DNA of 44,252 bases, taken from contig NZ_KB908124.1 of assembly GCF_000382345.1 (NCBI RefSeq), positions 1-44,252 of the forward strand. The letters run 5' to 3'. The notes under the pieces are model-generated. The model made no database searches. It had not been told where the DNA came from and saw nothing but the letters and a program-made list of their open reading frames with translations. This document shows positions 8,412-18,320 of the stretch, in pieces (position 1 is the first letter of the stretch; each line of letters starts with the position of its first letter). This DNA comes from Massilia niastensis DSM 21313 (GTDB taxonomy: Bacteria > Pseudomonadota > Gammaproteobacteria > Burkholderiales > Burkholderiaceae_D). Position numbers and translations under genes: made by a program.

Positions 8412-10338
8412 AACTGCACTGTTTCCTGACATGGGTTACATATTTTTCGTGCACGCCGCTGGGCGCTGCGGGCAGGTCGATGCACAGAGTGCGCCATCGC
8501 GACTTTGGGATTGGCGTGTAGCCTCCCTCACGCTCATTCGCGCCACGGATCAACGAGCGGCGCCGTGCTTGTGCGTGTTCGCACAGCGAGCGCGCCTCGT
8601 TCGCGAGGAACCAATTGAACACCTCTCGTCCAGGCTTCCTGACTTCGTCCCGCGTTTTGTCGAGCAGTTCCAGCAGACATCCGGGCCAGGAAAAGACATG
8701 GTTGTCCAGCTCTTCCAATTTTTCCAGCTTCGACAGCTTCTCGTGGTACACGTGCATGGCATGGAACAGTCGAAAATAGCTGATGCCGCCAAGGCCGGGC
8801 GTGACGCTACCTGACACGGCATCCACCTCGGCTGCCACGGTGGCGGGCACGGCCAAAGGGTCGTTGTCGAGCGGGGCACGAAATGGCAAATCGTGGAGCG
8901 AGCGTGGATCGTCGTTCTGCACGAATGCATCGATCAAAGCCTGCAGCGTTTCGAAGGCCTGCGCACGGCGTGATCGTACATTCATTTCCTGCACCAGCGC
9001 CGAATAGACTTCCTGGTCACCGCGATACACGATATAGACGCGGTCACGCAGCAGGGCGAGGTCGTCGATCACTAGCACACCGGGCTGCTTGGGATCGCAT
9101 TGCGCGTTCCATTCGAGACGCACCCGCTCGTCCACGCCAGGCAGCCGCACCGAGTAGCCGTCCTGTGTGCCATCCCCTAGCCATCTGCCGTCGAAACTGT
9201 ACCCGTGTTCACGCCAGTCGAAGCGCACGTGCAGGTCGAAAGGTGGTAGTGGATCGACCGTGAGACCCTCCTCGTCGAGCATCGTCGGCGAGGCGCAATC
9301 GCCGGCGTCGAGGACCAGCTGCTTGCCGCAGGCATCCTGCCAGTTGTGCCTATCCTCGATGATGAATCCGGCCTCGACATTGTTGTCGAGGCTCCAGTTG
9401 CCATCTTCGTCGCGAAGGCTGTTGGAGCCGGGACCCGTAAAATTCCAGGATCCGATGGCGAGTTTGCCTGGCAGCTTCCATATTTTGGCGTGACACAGAT
9501 CAGTTTTCTGATGACGCGGAGCAGGGTTGTCGTAGGCCGTCAGGCGCCCATCCTCCAGCATCCGGGCTAGGTCTTCACTCCATTCAGTGCGCAGATACTT
9601 ACCATTGACGCGGTCCGGCACCAGATGGATGTCGAGATTTTTGGCACTTGCAGCGGTATGCAGGTTGTCGATGAAGCCAGCAAGGTCGCGCGGCAAGTAA
9701 GGGGACCATACCGCCAAATCGGTATCGATCGCATCGCCGAGCAGCTGTTTTGGGAAGGTGTCATTCTGGTAGCTGTGTACGAAGCGCCAGTTTTCGGTCT
9801 TCCCCTTGAAGCCTGGGCGCTCCTGCAGCGTGCACGAAATACCGGCTGCATCACACAGTCGCGCGAAGAAATCTCGGATTTTGCGATAGTTCTTGTAGGT
9901 GGTGACGTCGTTAAACGTGAATACCTCGAGGTTGCGTCCCCACCCGGACACGGTGAGGTTCGCGCTGCCTGCGCCGATGACCCGCTTGCCGTTGACGTCT
10001 TCCAGGTAGACGACCTTCGGATGAAACAAGCTAGTGTCGGAAAAGTAGTCTGCCGTGCGCATCGGCCGTACCCCATGCACGGGGATACAGGTCCGCTTTA
10101 CACGGTTTGTTTCGATGAAGCGTGGGTCGCAAAACACACGGAAGTCGATGGCATTGGTCGTCAGTTCCTGTTGCAGCTGTTCGTACTCGAGCCGATTGCG
10201 CGGCGGGTTTGCCCCTATCGTTGCAGGCAATATATAGGTTTCGACAAACTCAATGTCCGCGTTGAAGCTGGTGAACCAGGCGTGGCGCAGTTTGCCCATC
10301 CCGCTCACCTGTTTCTGCAGTTCGGCGAGAAGCTTCAT
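8404..10338 (-). CDS. phospholipase D superfamily nuclease-like protein
   Basis: 644 aa; its ATG overlaps the upstream stop (ATGA at 10338-10335). Seen: two HxK half-sites of the PLD fold. The first is H106-P-K108 followed by GAGSANLT (122-129); the second is H283-A-K285 followed by GSWNFT (296-301). The trailing Asp of a canonical HKD motif is replaced by this N.T pattern, common in PLD-family nucleases of helicase-linked systems. Residues after ~350 form a C-terminal region of unknown fold (PFDLHVRFDW...). Such proteins cleave phosphodiester bonds of DNA when they are nucleases (known for Nuc/BfiI relatives). It sits between the unrecognised 461-aa protein and the SNF2 helicase, so the likely job is DNA cleavage guided by the helicase. 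Confidence 0.8.
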   Translation of the reverse strand: MKLLAELQKQVSGMGKLRHAWFTSFNADIEFVETYILPATIGANPPRNRLEYEQLQQELTTNAIDFRVFCDPRFIETNRVKRTCIPVHGVRPMRTADYFSDTSLFHPKVVYLEDVNGKRVIGAGSANLTVSGWGRNLEVFTFNDVTTYKNYRKIRDFFARLCDAAGISCTLQERPGFKGKTENWRFVHSYQNDTFPKQLLGDAIDTDLAVWSPYLPRDLAGFIDNLHTAASAKNLDIHLVPDRVNGKYLRTEWSEDLARMLEDGRLTAYDNPAPRHQKTDLCHAKIWKLPGKLAIGSWNFTGPGSNSLRDEDGNWSLDNNVEAGFIIEDRHNWQDACGKQLVLDAGDCASPTMLDEEGLTVDPLPPFDLHVRFDWREHGYSFDGRWLGDGTQDGYSVRLPGVDERVRLEWNAQCDPKQPGVLVIDDLALLRDRVYIVYRGDQEVYSALVQEMNVRSRRAQAFETLQALIDAFVQNDDPRSLHDLPFRAPLDNDPLAVPATVAAEVDAVSGSVTPGLGGISYFRLFHAMHVYHEKLSKLEKLEELDNHVFSWPGCLLELLDKTRDEVRKPGREVFNWFLANEARSLCEHAQARRRSLIRGANEREGGYTPIPKSRWRTLCIDLPAAPSGVHEKYVTHVRKQCSYE

Positions 10339-11720
10339 GTCGCGTCTCCTTTCAGGCCGTTCACGAAGCTTCTAAATTGTGGCAGATAGTACCCGTTATA
10401 CCAGGCGCCCGGCGGCCAGGCCTCCGGGTCGGGGCGCCGCAAGGTACGTGCCTTGACCTTGATCGTACCGTTGTCCTGGACCGACAGCCACGACACTTGG
10501 CCGCGCATCTGCATGACCCCTGCGTGGTAATCCGACAGCAGACGAATCTGCTGGTCGAGGCCCTTTGCGTTAGCCACGCACTGCAGCTGCGTCAGGCGCT
10601 GCGCAGCCGCGCTGCCTTTTACGGCCGGCAGGCCTGCATGGGTCTTTACACCTTCCGCGAGCTGGCCCAGGCGTGCGTCGTCACGTCCGAATCGATGCCA
10701 ATGGTCAACAACGTCGGCAACGTTGTGCGTCCGTTCGGCAGCCATCAAGGTGAACAGGAGGGCACAGTCGGAAAGGAAAGGCTCGAGCTGCGATATTTCC
10801 CGCAGTTTGGCACGATCTGTGGGCGGCAGTGTCTCTTGCAGCGCCTGCTCCAGCATTTGCTGGGGATCTAGCTGATTGGCTAGCTCTGTTTCGAGCACAC
10901 TCAGCAAGGCGCCAGCTGCCCCGCTGTTCAGCTCAGTTTGTGTCAGCCAGAAGCTGCGTGCGTAGCCGCCCACCACGGCCGGCGAGGCAAATGCGCCAGC
11001 ATAGGCTTTCGATAGTGCGCCCGGCATTCCCTCCGAGAAACTCAGCTTGCCGCGGTGGCCCAGGGTGGCCACGCATTCCTTGAGGAAAGGATAGGCCTTG
11101 AGCGCGAGCTTGCTGAGCAGCTTGTTCTGGCGGTCAGTGATGAATTGCTCGGCGGCTATCCAGCGCGACTGAAAAGTGGGCTTGTTATAGTTGTAGGCGC
11201 TGTCGAAGAACCCGATGTCCATTAGCGGCGACTTGTAGCGGCCGCTCACGCCCAGGCCTAGTTGACGTACCAGAATCTGGCCGTCGGATTCATGTGTGAA
11301 CTTGAGCGTCGGATCGCCATTGTCCTTTTCCCAGCTGCGGCGCGCCTTCGAGATGCCGAGGATACCGCCAGACGTCAATTCGTTCGCTTTTTCATGGCGG
11401 AGTATCGAGTATACGAACAGGTTTTCCAGAAAAATGAGACAGGCCTGCTTGAAATGCAGCGAGTCCTTGCCGTGGTATTTATTCTGCAATGATCTGCTCA
11501 GTACGGCCGAATCATCGTTCACCAGTTTCCTGATGAGGAAGTGGTGAAACAGATTCAAGGTGTAGTTTCGCACATCGTTCGAAATCGAATTGATCCGATT
11601 GCTGAATACCTGTCGACCAAAGGCGGACCAAATGATCAACGTGCCGATCGGATCGATATATGAATCGCCCGACAGGTCCTCGTCGAACTCTGTGAGATAT
11701 CGGTCTAAAAATATACTCAT
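10335..11720 (-). CDS. unrecognised 461-aa protein coupled to the PLD/SNF2 pair
   Basis: I do not recognise this family. Seen: an N-terminal region with IDPIGTLIIWSAFGRQVF (about 22-38), an overall helical composition, a short GRYKSPLMDIGFF segment, and a C-terminus rich in W and aromatic residues (PEAWPPGAWYNGYY). No Walker motif, nuclease signature or Cys cluster was seen. The stop overlaps the PLD gene's start (ATGA), so the two are translationally coupled and the three genes 461-aa/PLD/SNF2 form one module. A gap of about 317 bases separates it from the end of the DruE-like gene upstream, so the module could have its own promoter. It could be a specificity or adaptor subunit; this is speculation from position only. 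Confidence 0.7.
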   Translation of the reverse strand: MSIFLDRYLTEFDEDLSGDSYIDPIGTLIIWSAFGRQVFSNRINSISNDVRNYTLNLFHHFLIRKLVNDDSAVLSRSLQNKYHGKDSLHFKQACLIFLENLFVYSILRHEKANELTSGGILGISKARRSWEKDNGDPTLKFTHESDGQILVRQLGLGVSGRYKSPLMDIGFFDSAYNYNKPTFQSRWIAAEQFITDRQNKLLSKLALKAYPFLKECVATLGHRGKLSFSEGMPGALSKAYAGAFASPAVVGGYARSFWLTQTELNSGAAGALLSVLETELANQLDPQQMLEQALQETLPPTDRAKLREISQLEPFLSDCALLFTLMAAERTHNVADVVDHWHRFGRDDARLGQLAEGVKTHAGLPAVKGSAAAQRLTQLQCVANAKGLDQQIRLLSDYHAGVMQMRGQVSWLSVQDNGTIKVKARTLRRPDPEAWPPGAWYNGYYLPQFRSFVNGLKGDAT

Positions 11721-12037
11721 AACGCTTGCTTATTCGGCCACTGCTGCATAAGCCTTATCTATCGATGGGCCTTCATGATCAGCCTGGTCATTTCCTTTCT
11801 CTAGTAATTGTCGACCTTGTTTGCCGGGATTTGCTTTATCCGTCTTCTACACCAGCTCGCGCGCTTCCGCATCGGTAACGGCTTTTGCTGCGCGTCTTTT
11901 CCTGCAGCTGGTGCATTCCTTCGCTTCGATACTGAAAGCGTTTGCGATGTCGGCACTACAGTCATCTAGTGATAAGGCAGCACCGCTGCCTTGTCGGTTT
12001 CTAGTCCGCGCCTTTTTGCAGCTGCTGGTATCCAACG
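11721..12037. other. intergenic gap inside the minus-strand block
   Basis: 317 bases between two otherwise close genes. A minus-strand open frame reads through much of it (ending at 11847, ...AAKAVTDAEARELV) with a Cys-x2-Cys pattern, but it has no convincing start or ribosome-binding site and overlaps the end of the DruE-like gene. It may be a decayed gene or leader. No clear intrinsic terminator was seen. Confidence 0.3.
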
Positions 12038-15000
12038 CTAGGCAAGCACCGTAATGTAAGTCGGCCAATTTACCGAGTTACTGACTAGGGCACTTCGCAT
12101 GCGCTCACGCATTGCCTCGATCTGTACCTCCGTTGTAGCGTTGAAATCGAAGTTCAGTTCGTCCCGGTATTGGGTTCGCGCGGTCCAGTAGCCCATCCCC
12201 TGGTCCAGAATGATTCGGCTTTGCCTGCCGGATGCCCAATGAATAGTGAGAACCCGTCCGTGCTGTACTTCGTGGTTCATCTGCCTGAGGTCGATCGCCA
12301 GCGATACATCTAGACGTTCGGACAACCACGAGCGAATCATGTTGGTGAGCGCTTGCCCTGTGGCCCAGTCGTGCTTGAGCTGCCATCGGGCTTTCGTGTT
12401 CGTGGGGTCGGGAGCGACCGTCTGGAGCTCCACCGTCCTAAGTTCTTCGTTGTCGAATACCGACAGCACACTGCTGAGCAGCATCAGTGACCACGGCGAT
12501 TTAACGTAGCGGTCGGAGTAGCTGAGCGCAACGGCCTTATCCTGCCGCAGCAGCTCGGCCAACGGCGGTGCCTTCGCAGCAAATACATTACGCAGGCGCG
12601 CACTAAGTTCATCGACAGGTCCGTTCAGTTCGGAGGTCACTTCTAGGAGGACGGCGCCGCTCGGCATCTCGTTCCAGCCGTTCGTGGCTACCGGAGCGGC
12701 CTGAATCCACTCGATCCGTTCCGAAGTTGCCCACACCGTGGACTCATCTGTGGCCAGCCAACGCTCGCCGGGAACAAGAGGGCGCTCATCGTTGGCGAGC
12801 AACGTATGTATCTGGTCGGCGGCCATGATTTGCAAGGCGACCGGCAGGCCAGCCTGACTCCAGCTGTGGTCGAGCTGCACCACATGGATACCCATCGCGG
12901 CGTAGATCGCAAGGGCGCGGCAGGCAGGTTCAGTCAGCTCAGCCGGGGCATCAATGCCAAGGCTGACGTCAAGCTTGTCCACGACAGCCCAGGTCAGAAT
13001 ACGGTTGCGGAATTCGGGTAAGCTCAGGTCCCATTCGTCCGGGTTGCCGCGCAGCGCGATCCGGATCGCGCTGCCGCCGTAGTTGATCGCCTGGCGAATG
13101 AAGCGCTGCGGCTCGATCGAGCAGTAGCGCGCGCCCGGAATGGTGGCGAAGGCTAGCGGCAGCTCAAGGTGGCGGAGCAACTCGTTTTCCAGCAGCCAGG
13201 TCTTGGCGCCGTTGCGGTCGAGCTCGTCTGTTTCGGCGCGGCTATCCTGGCCGGAGAGGCAGGAAGAACACACGTTGTCGCAAGTGCAGGTCAGCTTCTT
13301 GTCCAGGTCTTTCAGCAACTGCACGATATCGTCGAGGGTTGCCAGCACAAAGCCGGCACCACCGCTGACTTGGTCGAACAGTTGGATCACTGAACGTCCC
13401 TTTCGCGTCACCAGATCCTTGTCGAGCCGAATGCTGTAGCCGATCTCGCTGGTGGCAATGCCCAGCTTGCTGGCCATGGTGTCGCGCAAAGCCAGCGCCA
13501 TCGTGCGCGCGATGACTTGGTGGTGCGGCGAATCACTCAGCCACTGCTGGGTGACCGGGCTGCGCAGGAACAGTTCCAGCACGTCCGTGCGCGTCTGGAA
13601 CCCAAGGTGAACATGCGCCTGCACACCGGTGCCGGGGCAGATTTTGTCTCGTTTGCTGCCGGTGATTCCGCCTACCGGACGGTGTGGCCGGTCGGCACGC
13701 AAGTCGGGTGGGACCCGACCGTCGGCGGTCATCGATTCAGCTCGCCCACAGCTCAGGCAAACCGCGTAGCCTGTCTCATGCTCGCCTGAGGAGTGATGGA
13801 AGACCGTTCCTTCATGTCCGAAGCGCAGGTAGCCGCAGCGCGCGTCGGGTAAGGCCAGGACTTCGCCGTCGAGGCTGATGCGTGGACGCGCCACCCGGAT
13901 AAATTTCTGGTTGTCGATGTCGTTCGTGCTCGGCTCGTAGAAGTCGGTCACGAACCCAAGCGGGCGCAGGACCAATTTCTGTTCGCAGGGCGGTATCGCC
14001 GCGCCGCAATTATTGCAGTGAATCGAGGACCCGTTGACGTACGCGTTTTCGACCACGCCGGTGGCGCCGCAATCCGGGCAGCGCCACGCCTTGTCGAACT
14101 TTTGCGCCTCGCGCCGTTCGCCATCGGGCCGCCATGGCAACGCGATACCGGCCGAGCGATGCACGCGACCGTCGATGACGAGCTGGGAGCCGGGCGCGTA
14201 TTCGCGGATCGCCACATCTAGCCCGCGGGTCGGATGCCCTTTCAGCGTGAAGATGTTGTCTTCGCGGTCCTTGGTTTCGCGCCGGCGCTGCTTGTCCATG
14301 AAATCCGCGATGTTGTAGGTGTTCAGGTTCACGATGCTGGTCGGGAAGCCGTACCCGGGCAGGAAGGCGCGCGCTGCCAGTTCATGTAGCAGGAAGGCCT
14401 CCTCGTGGCGCTCCAGCTCGTACTTCAATGCGCGCTTGTACGGCTCGTCGGTAGCGCCCTCGATCCGGTCGGTCAGCTTGGCATGCTCCGTGATCCAGTA
14501 GTCGGCGATCTGGCGCAGCGATGCTACCGCGTCGCCGGCGACCGATTCGAGCGATCGGCCGGCCAGCCCGGTCCCGCGAACGATCGTGCGCAGGCCCGGT
14601 TCGATGGAAGCAGGCAGGGCACCCAGCCATGCTGTGAATTGCTGGGCCGGCGCGCTGTCGCCGCCATCGAAGAACCACTTCACCTGCAGCTTGGTGCGGT
14701 CGCCATCCGTCCCCCGGTCCTGCTCCTGCAGGAACGCTGACAGCAGGAAGGAATTGACGTGGCGCTGCACAATCCGTTCCGAGCTGAGGGTTACCGACGG
14801 CGCCGGAATCGCCGTGATGAACGGCCACTTCGGCGTCTTGAATGCGCGCTGGTTGTGCGGGTCCGCCTTGCAGAGCGTGTAGGCGATCGCACGGGCTTCG
14901 CTGCGCCGTCCCGCGCGTCCGGCGCGCTGCAGGTAATTGGCCGGATGGGGCGGGACATTGTTCATGACCACGGCCGAAATGCCGCCGATGTCGACACCCA

Positions 15001-18000
15001 TCTCCATCGTCGTCGAGCAGTTCAGTACGTTGATCTTGCCGGCCTTGAACAGGTCCTCGTACATCTGCAGCTTTTCGGCCGACTGCTGCGCCGAATGTTC
15101 CGCGGTGCGATAGTAGAAGCCACCCTCGACAGTGCGGTCGGACACGTCGCTCCACAGGTTCTCGCCACGCAGACGCGCGATATCGCCGTTCGCCGCCACC
15201 AGCGCACGGATCTGCGACAGCTTGGCGGCGTCGCTGCCATCGGTCCGCAGGGACGACAGTTTCGGCAGGTCGATCCTGCGGCAGCGGAACGATCCCGGCA
15301 CCCTCTTGCCGGGCAGGTAAGGCGTGAGGCCGCGAAACGTCGTGTCGAACAGGCGGTTGGTCAGTGGGCAGATCCAGGCCTGCGCCGGCAACGAAAACTC
15401 CAGCCGCGCCAGGTTCAGTGCGTAAGTGCCGTTGGTTTCTTGCAAGATTTGGGCTGCAATCAGGTCTTTCCATGCGTATTCCAGCCACAGGTTGATGAGG
15501 TTGCGTTGCTCGGTGCTGTCGCTTGCATCGAAGCCTGTCGCGCGCTCGATCAGCTTGACGAGGCGCCCGCCGCCCGCACCCCGCCATTGCGGCCAGCGTT
15601 TGTGCCGGCTGCTGTCGGCCATGTCCACCGTCGGCGGGGCCAGCGTCTTGGCGCTGAACCGGCTTCCCATCCAAAACTGCATCGTCGGATCCAGTTGGAT
15701 GAAAGTATTCTCGCGTACGAAAAAGTCGAGTGCAACCTTCATGAAGTCATTCCAGTCGCGCGCCGTCAGGCTCTCCCCAAACTCGCCGGCCTCGCCAGTC
15801 CACGCTGCGCGCGTCTCGAGCCAGTGCGGCGGCGCGTTAGTTTTCTGTTCCAGTCCTTGGTAACCGACCTTCACCAAGCCGAGCGTTTCGGTGCTGTTCT
15901 GGTTTTTCGGCCGGCGTGCGTACTCCCGTGCCAGAAGCAGCCGCGCGATCGTGTACTCGCCGCCGCCGGCTGTGAACAGGGCAGGGTTGGCGTAACGGTT
16001 GTAGTTGAGGATGGATTCCTTGATTTCCGACTGGGCCGAGAGCCGTTCGACGAGAGTTTGCCACGGCATCGCCGTAACCGCGGCCACGACGGCTGCTCCG
16101 CTGCGCATCTCCTCTGCCTGTTTCCGCAGCCCGGCCGCCGTTGACGCCATGCCCATTGCCTCGAGGTTGCGGGCCGACGCAATCAGTTCCTCGTAGGACG
16201 CGGTCGGCACATCCTTGGGACTCGCGTCATGCGCGGCCTGCTCGTTGCGCAGGATTTCGAAGACCAGTCCGCGCAACTTCGAGCGCTCCGCCTCCTGCTG
16301 CATGCGCACCGCCATCCGCGCCGTGCCCTGGCGGCTGTCGGTGAAGGTGATCAGCCTGCGGCCACGAGCCGGCAGTTCCTCGGCCGAGCGCCCTTTCAGG
16401 TCGTCCTTGTCGGGCTCCGGGCAGTACTCCAGCACGGTGGGCACGACGTTCGCGACATAGAATGGCGCGCCGAGATATGACTTGCGCATGTACACAGGCT
16501 GCTGCTGGCTGCTGCAGCAGGCACACTGACTGTCCTGCTCGTCAGCAATGAGTACCGTCGCGTGGCGCGCCGCCGTCAGGCCGCCGAGATCGGCACTGTC
16601 GAGGTCCAGCCCGACACTGACATAGGCATCGCATTGGGTATCGCCCATCGGCCGCACCAGCTTGCGCACGGCGCCGCGCCGCGAGCCGTGCGCCGCTTCG
16701 TCACCCGAGGCGGCGTCGTCGCCACCCGCTTCGTAATTGAGGGCAAATTCGTCGCCTGCGAACGGGCTGCATTGAATGAGTTTGCCGCCGGCGTCTTCGG
16801 CGAGCAGGTGGGGGGTACGGCACTCGTCGCAGAACGCGAGCTCGTAGACCGGGGCGCCGCAAGTGCAGCGCGCGCGCCGTCCGACATAGATGTTGCCGAA
16901 GTCCCAGCCTGCGAGCGATTCCGGTTTTGCGGTGCAGGCCGGGTCTACGCACGACCAGAGTCCGTGCAGCATGCGCTGGAACAGGTGGATGCGCAGCTTC
17001 AGGAATGGCGGCTCGTCCGCAGCGCGCGCCGTCCCCGTCATCAGGTCGAGCCAGGCGAGCACCTCGCGCTGACGGGCGGCGCGGCCGCCGGGCGGCAGCG
17101 CCTCTTCTACCTTGGACACAAGCTCGTTCAAGTCCACAGGCTTGTTACTGCTGACGATGTGGTGGCGCAACTGCCGGGCAATCGCGTTGTTGCGGAGGGC
17201 ATCGAAGCGTGTGGCCGATACCGTTTCGCCGGCATCAATGGAGCGCGGGTCGATGGCCTGCTCTAGGCGCGGTGCGGCGGCCGGGGCTAGATCAGGCACC
17301 ATACGGTTGCCGGTGATGACCACCACGTTTTCCGGCCGGATGCCCGCCAGGCTGGCAAGGTAGGCTTGCAGCCGCTCGCTCGCGTTGTCGTCCGCGATGG
17401 TTGCCGACGTGGCGACGAAGCGGATGTCTTCCGGCCGCTTGCCGAAGGCGTGCACGACGCGGCGCAGCAACAACGACAGCTCAGCCGCTTGCGAACCGAC
17501 GTAGGTATGGGCCTCGTCCAGGACGATCCAGCGCAGTGACTGAGCCTTGCGGGAGATATCTAGGATCGGATTGTCGACTTGGCGCACCAGCATGTACTCG
17601 AGCATGGTAGCGTTGGTCAGCAGGATTGGTGGCGGTTCACGGCGCAGGACTTCGCGCGACAGCACCTGGTTTGCGCCATATTTCTTGGGTTCATCGCGCC
17701 GCAGGTGACGCACCTCGCTTTCTTTTTCCTTCGTCTTGCCGTTATAGAGGCAAAAGCGCAGCTTTTCGCCAAACTCTTCCGTCCAAGCGTTCAGGCGCTC
17801 CTGTTGGGAATTGATCAGGGCGTTGAGCGGGTAGAGGAACAGCGCGCGCACGCCGACGAGGGGCTGGTCAAGCTCGGTCTGCTCGCGGGCCAGGTCTTCC
17901 AGGATCGGGACCATGAAGCACTCGGTTTTGCCGGAGCCGGTGCCGGTAGTGATAACCGCCGAGGTTGGTTTTTTGTCCAATAAATGGCGCCAGGCCTTCA

Positions 18001-18301
18001 ACTGGTGGGTGTACGGGTGGGCGCTCCGCTTGAAGCTGTAGGCTGGCGCTTGCGCCAGGTTGGCCACCATCGTCTCGGATAACAGTGGCGGCAGATCGCC
18101 GAAGGTCTCGGCAGCCTGCTCCCAGCCGAAGGTATGTTCGAACACCGGCGGCGCGAGGAAGCACCCGTCGGCGCCCAGTTCGTCGTTCATCTGCGCCTGC
18201 AGGTGGGCGCGCACGGCGGCGTCACGGATTCCGAGCACGCTCAGGCTGGCTTCGCGGTTGCGGTCGAGGCTCTGCTTAATCAGGTCACTAAAGTAGTTCA
18301 T
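12038..18301 (-). CDS. druE: DruE-like giant DEAD/DEAH helicase with DUF1998
   Basis: 2087 aa from ATG 18301 (MNYFSDLIKQSL); the longer open frame to 18397 runs into the upstream gene and is not needed. Seen: Walker A TGTGSGKTE near residue 117, DEAH in VLDEAHTYVG near 260, motif VI QRAGRAGRRSEARA near 1127. There are several zinc-binding clusters: CTCGAPVYELAFCDEC near 480-500, CPDCG...CNNCG near 1400, and the diagnostic DUF1998/MZB cluster CTCDNVCSSCLSG near 1670. About 400 residues of unknown fold follow. Size, domain order and the neighbouring 1105-aa protein match DruE, the signature ATPase of Druantia defence (Doron et al. 2018 family set). Predicted to act as a DNA translocase against invading DNA. 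The weak ribosome-binding site (GAAAGAAAAAC) suggests moderate translation. Confidence 0.88.
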   Translation of the reverse strand: MNYFSDLIKQSLDRNREASLSVLGIRDAAVRAHLQAQMNDELGADGCFLAPPVFEHTFGWEQAAETFGDLPPLLSETMVANLAQAPAYSFKRSAHPYTHQLKAWRHLLDKKPTSAVITTGTGSGKTECFMVPILEDLAREQTELDQPLVGVRALFLYPLNALINSQQERLNAWTEEFGEKLRFCLYNGKTKEKESEVRHLRRDEPKKYGANQVLSREVLRREPPPILLTNATMLEYMLVRQVDNPILDISRKAQSLRWIVLDEAHTYVGSQAAELSLLLRRVVHAFGKRPEDIRFVATSATIADDNASERLQAYLASLAGIRPENVVVITGNRMVPDLAPAAAPRLEQAIDPRSIDAGETVSATRFDALRNNAIARQLRHHIVSSNKPVDLNELVSKVEEALPPGGRAARQREVLAWLDLMTGTARAADEPPFLKLRIHLFQRMLHGLWSCVDPACTAKPESLAGWDFGNIYVGRRARCTCGAPVYELAFCDECRTPHLLAEDAGGKLIQCSPFAGDEFALNYEAGGDDAASGDEAAHGSRRGAVRKLVRPMGDTQCDAYVSVGLDLDSADLGGLTAARHATVLIADEQDSQCACCSSQQQPVYMRKSYLGAPFYVANVVPTVLEYCPEPDKDDLKGRSAEELPARGRRLITFTDSRQGTARMAVRMQQEAERSKLRGLVFEILRNEQAAHDASPKDVPTASYEELIASARNLEAMGMASTAAGLRKQAEEMRSGAAVVAAVTAMPWQTLVERLSAQSEIKESILNYNRYANPALFTAGGGEYTIARLLLAREYARRPKNQNSTETLGLVKVGYQGLEQKTNAPPHWLETRAAWTGEAGEFGESLTARDWNDFMKVALDFFVRENTFIQLDPTMQFWMGSRFSAKTLAPPTVDMADSSRHKRWPQWRGAGGGRLVKLIERATGFDASDSTEQRNLINLWLEYAWKDLIAAQILQETNGTYALNLARLEFSLPAQAWICPLTNRLFDTTFRGLTPYLPGKRVPGSFRCRRIDLPKLSSLRTDGSDAAKLSQIRALVAANGDIARLRGENLWSDVSDRTVEGGFYYRTAEHSAQQSAEKLQMYEDLFKAGKINVLNCSTTMEMGVDIGGISAVVMNNVPPHPANYLQRAGRAGRRSEARAIAYTLCKADPHNQRAFKTPKWPFITAIPAPSVTLSSERIVQRHVNSFLLSAFLQEQDRGTDGDRTKLQVKWFFDGGDSAPAQQFTAWLGALPASIEPGLRTIVRGTGLAGRSLESVAGDAVASLRQIADYWITEHAKLTDRIEGATDEPYKRALKYELERHEEAFLLHELAARAFLPGYGFPTSIVNLNTYNIADFMDKQRRRETKDREDNIFTLKGHPTRGLDVAIREYAPGSQLVIDGRVHRSAGIALPWRPDGERREAQKFDKAWRCPDCGATGVVENAYVNGSSIHCNNCGAAIPPCEQKLVLRPLGFVTDFYEPSTNDIDNQKFIRVARPRISLDGEVLALPDARCGYLRFGHEGTVFHHSSGEHETGYAVCLSCGRAESMTADGRVPPDLRADRPHRPVGGITGSKRDKICPGTGVQAHVHLGFQTRTDVLELFLRSPVTQQWLSDSPHHQVIARTMALALRDTMASKLGIATSEIGYSIRLDKDLVTRKGRSVIQLFDQVSGGAGFVLATLDDIVQLLKDLDKKLTCTCDNVCSSCLSGQDSRAETDELDRNGAKTWLLENELLRHLELPLAFATIPGARYCSIEPQRFIRQAINYGGSAIRIALRGNPDEWDLSLPEFRNRILTWAVVDKLDVSLGIDAPAELTEPACRALAIYAAMGIHVVQLDHSWSQAGLPVALQIMAADQIHTLLANDERPLVPGERWLATDESTVWATSERIEWIQAAPVATNGWNEMPSGAVLLEVTSELNGPVDELSARLRNVFAAKAPPLAELLRQDKAVALSYSDRYVKSPWSLMLLSSVLSVFDNEELRTVELQTVAPDPTNTKARWQLKHDWATGQALTNMIRSWLSERLDVSLAIDLRQMNHEVQHGRVLTIHWASGRQSRIILDQGMGYWTARTQYRDELNFDFNATTEVQIEAMRERMRSALVSNSVNWPTYITVLA

Positions 18302-18320
18302 GTTTTTCTTTCGTAGGGCA

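Noticed and set aside
10335..11720. DUF6361 family for the 461-aa protein
   Set aside because: I considered it because that family occurs beside helicase genes, but the N-terminal pattern (GTIRDA..LLFPG type) is not present.
14382..16144. Long antisense open frames within the giant helicase gene (up to 461 aa)
   Set aside because: Arg/Ala/Pro-rich shadow frames of a high-GC gene, without ribosome-binding sites or recognisable domains.
5601..18301. A DISARM system
   Set aside because: PLD and SNF2 genes are shared with DISARM, but there is no methyltransferase and no separate DrmA/DrmB; the large helicase with the DruH-like neighbour fits Druantia better.
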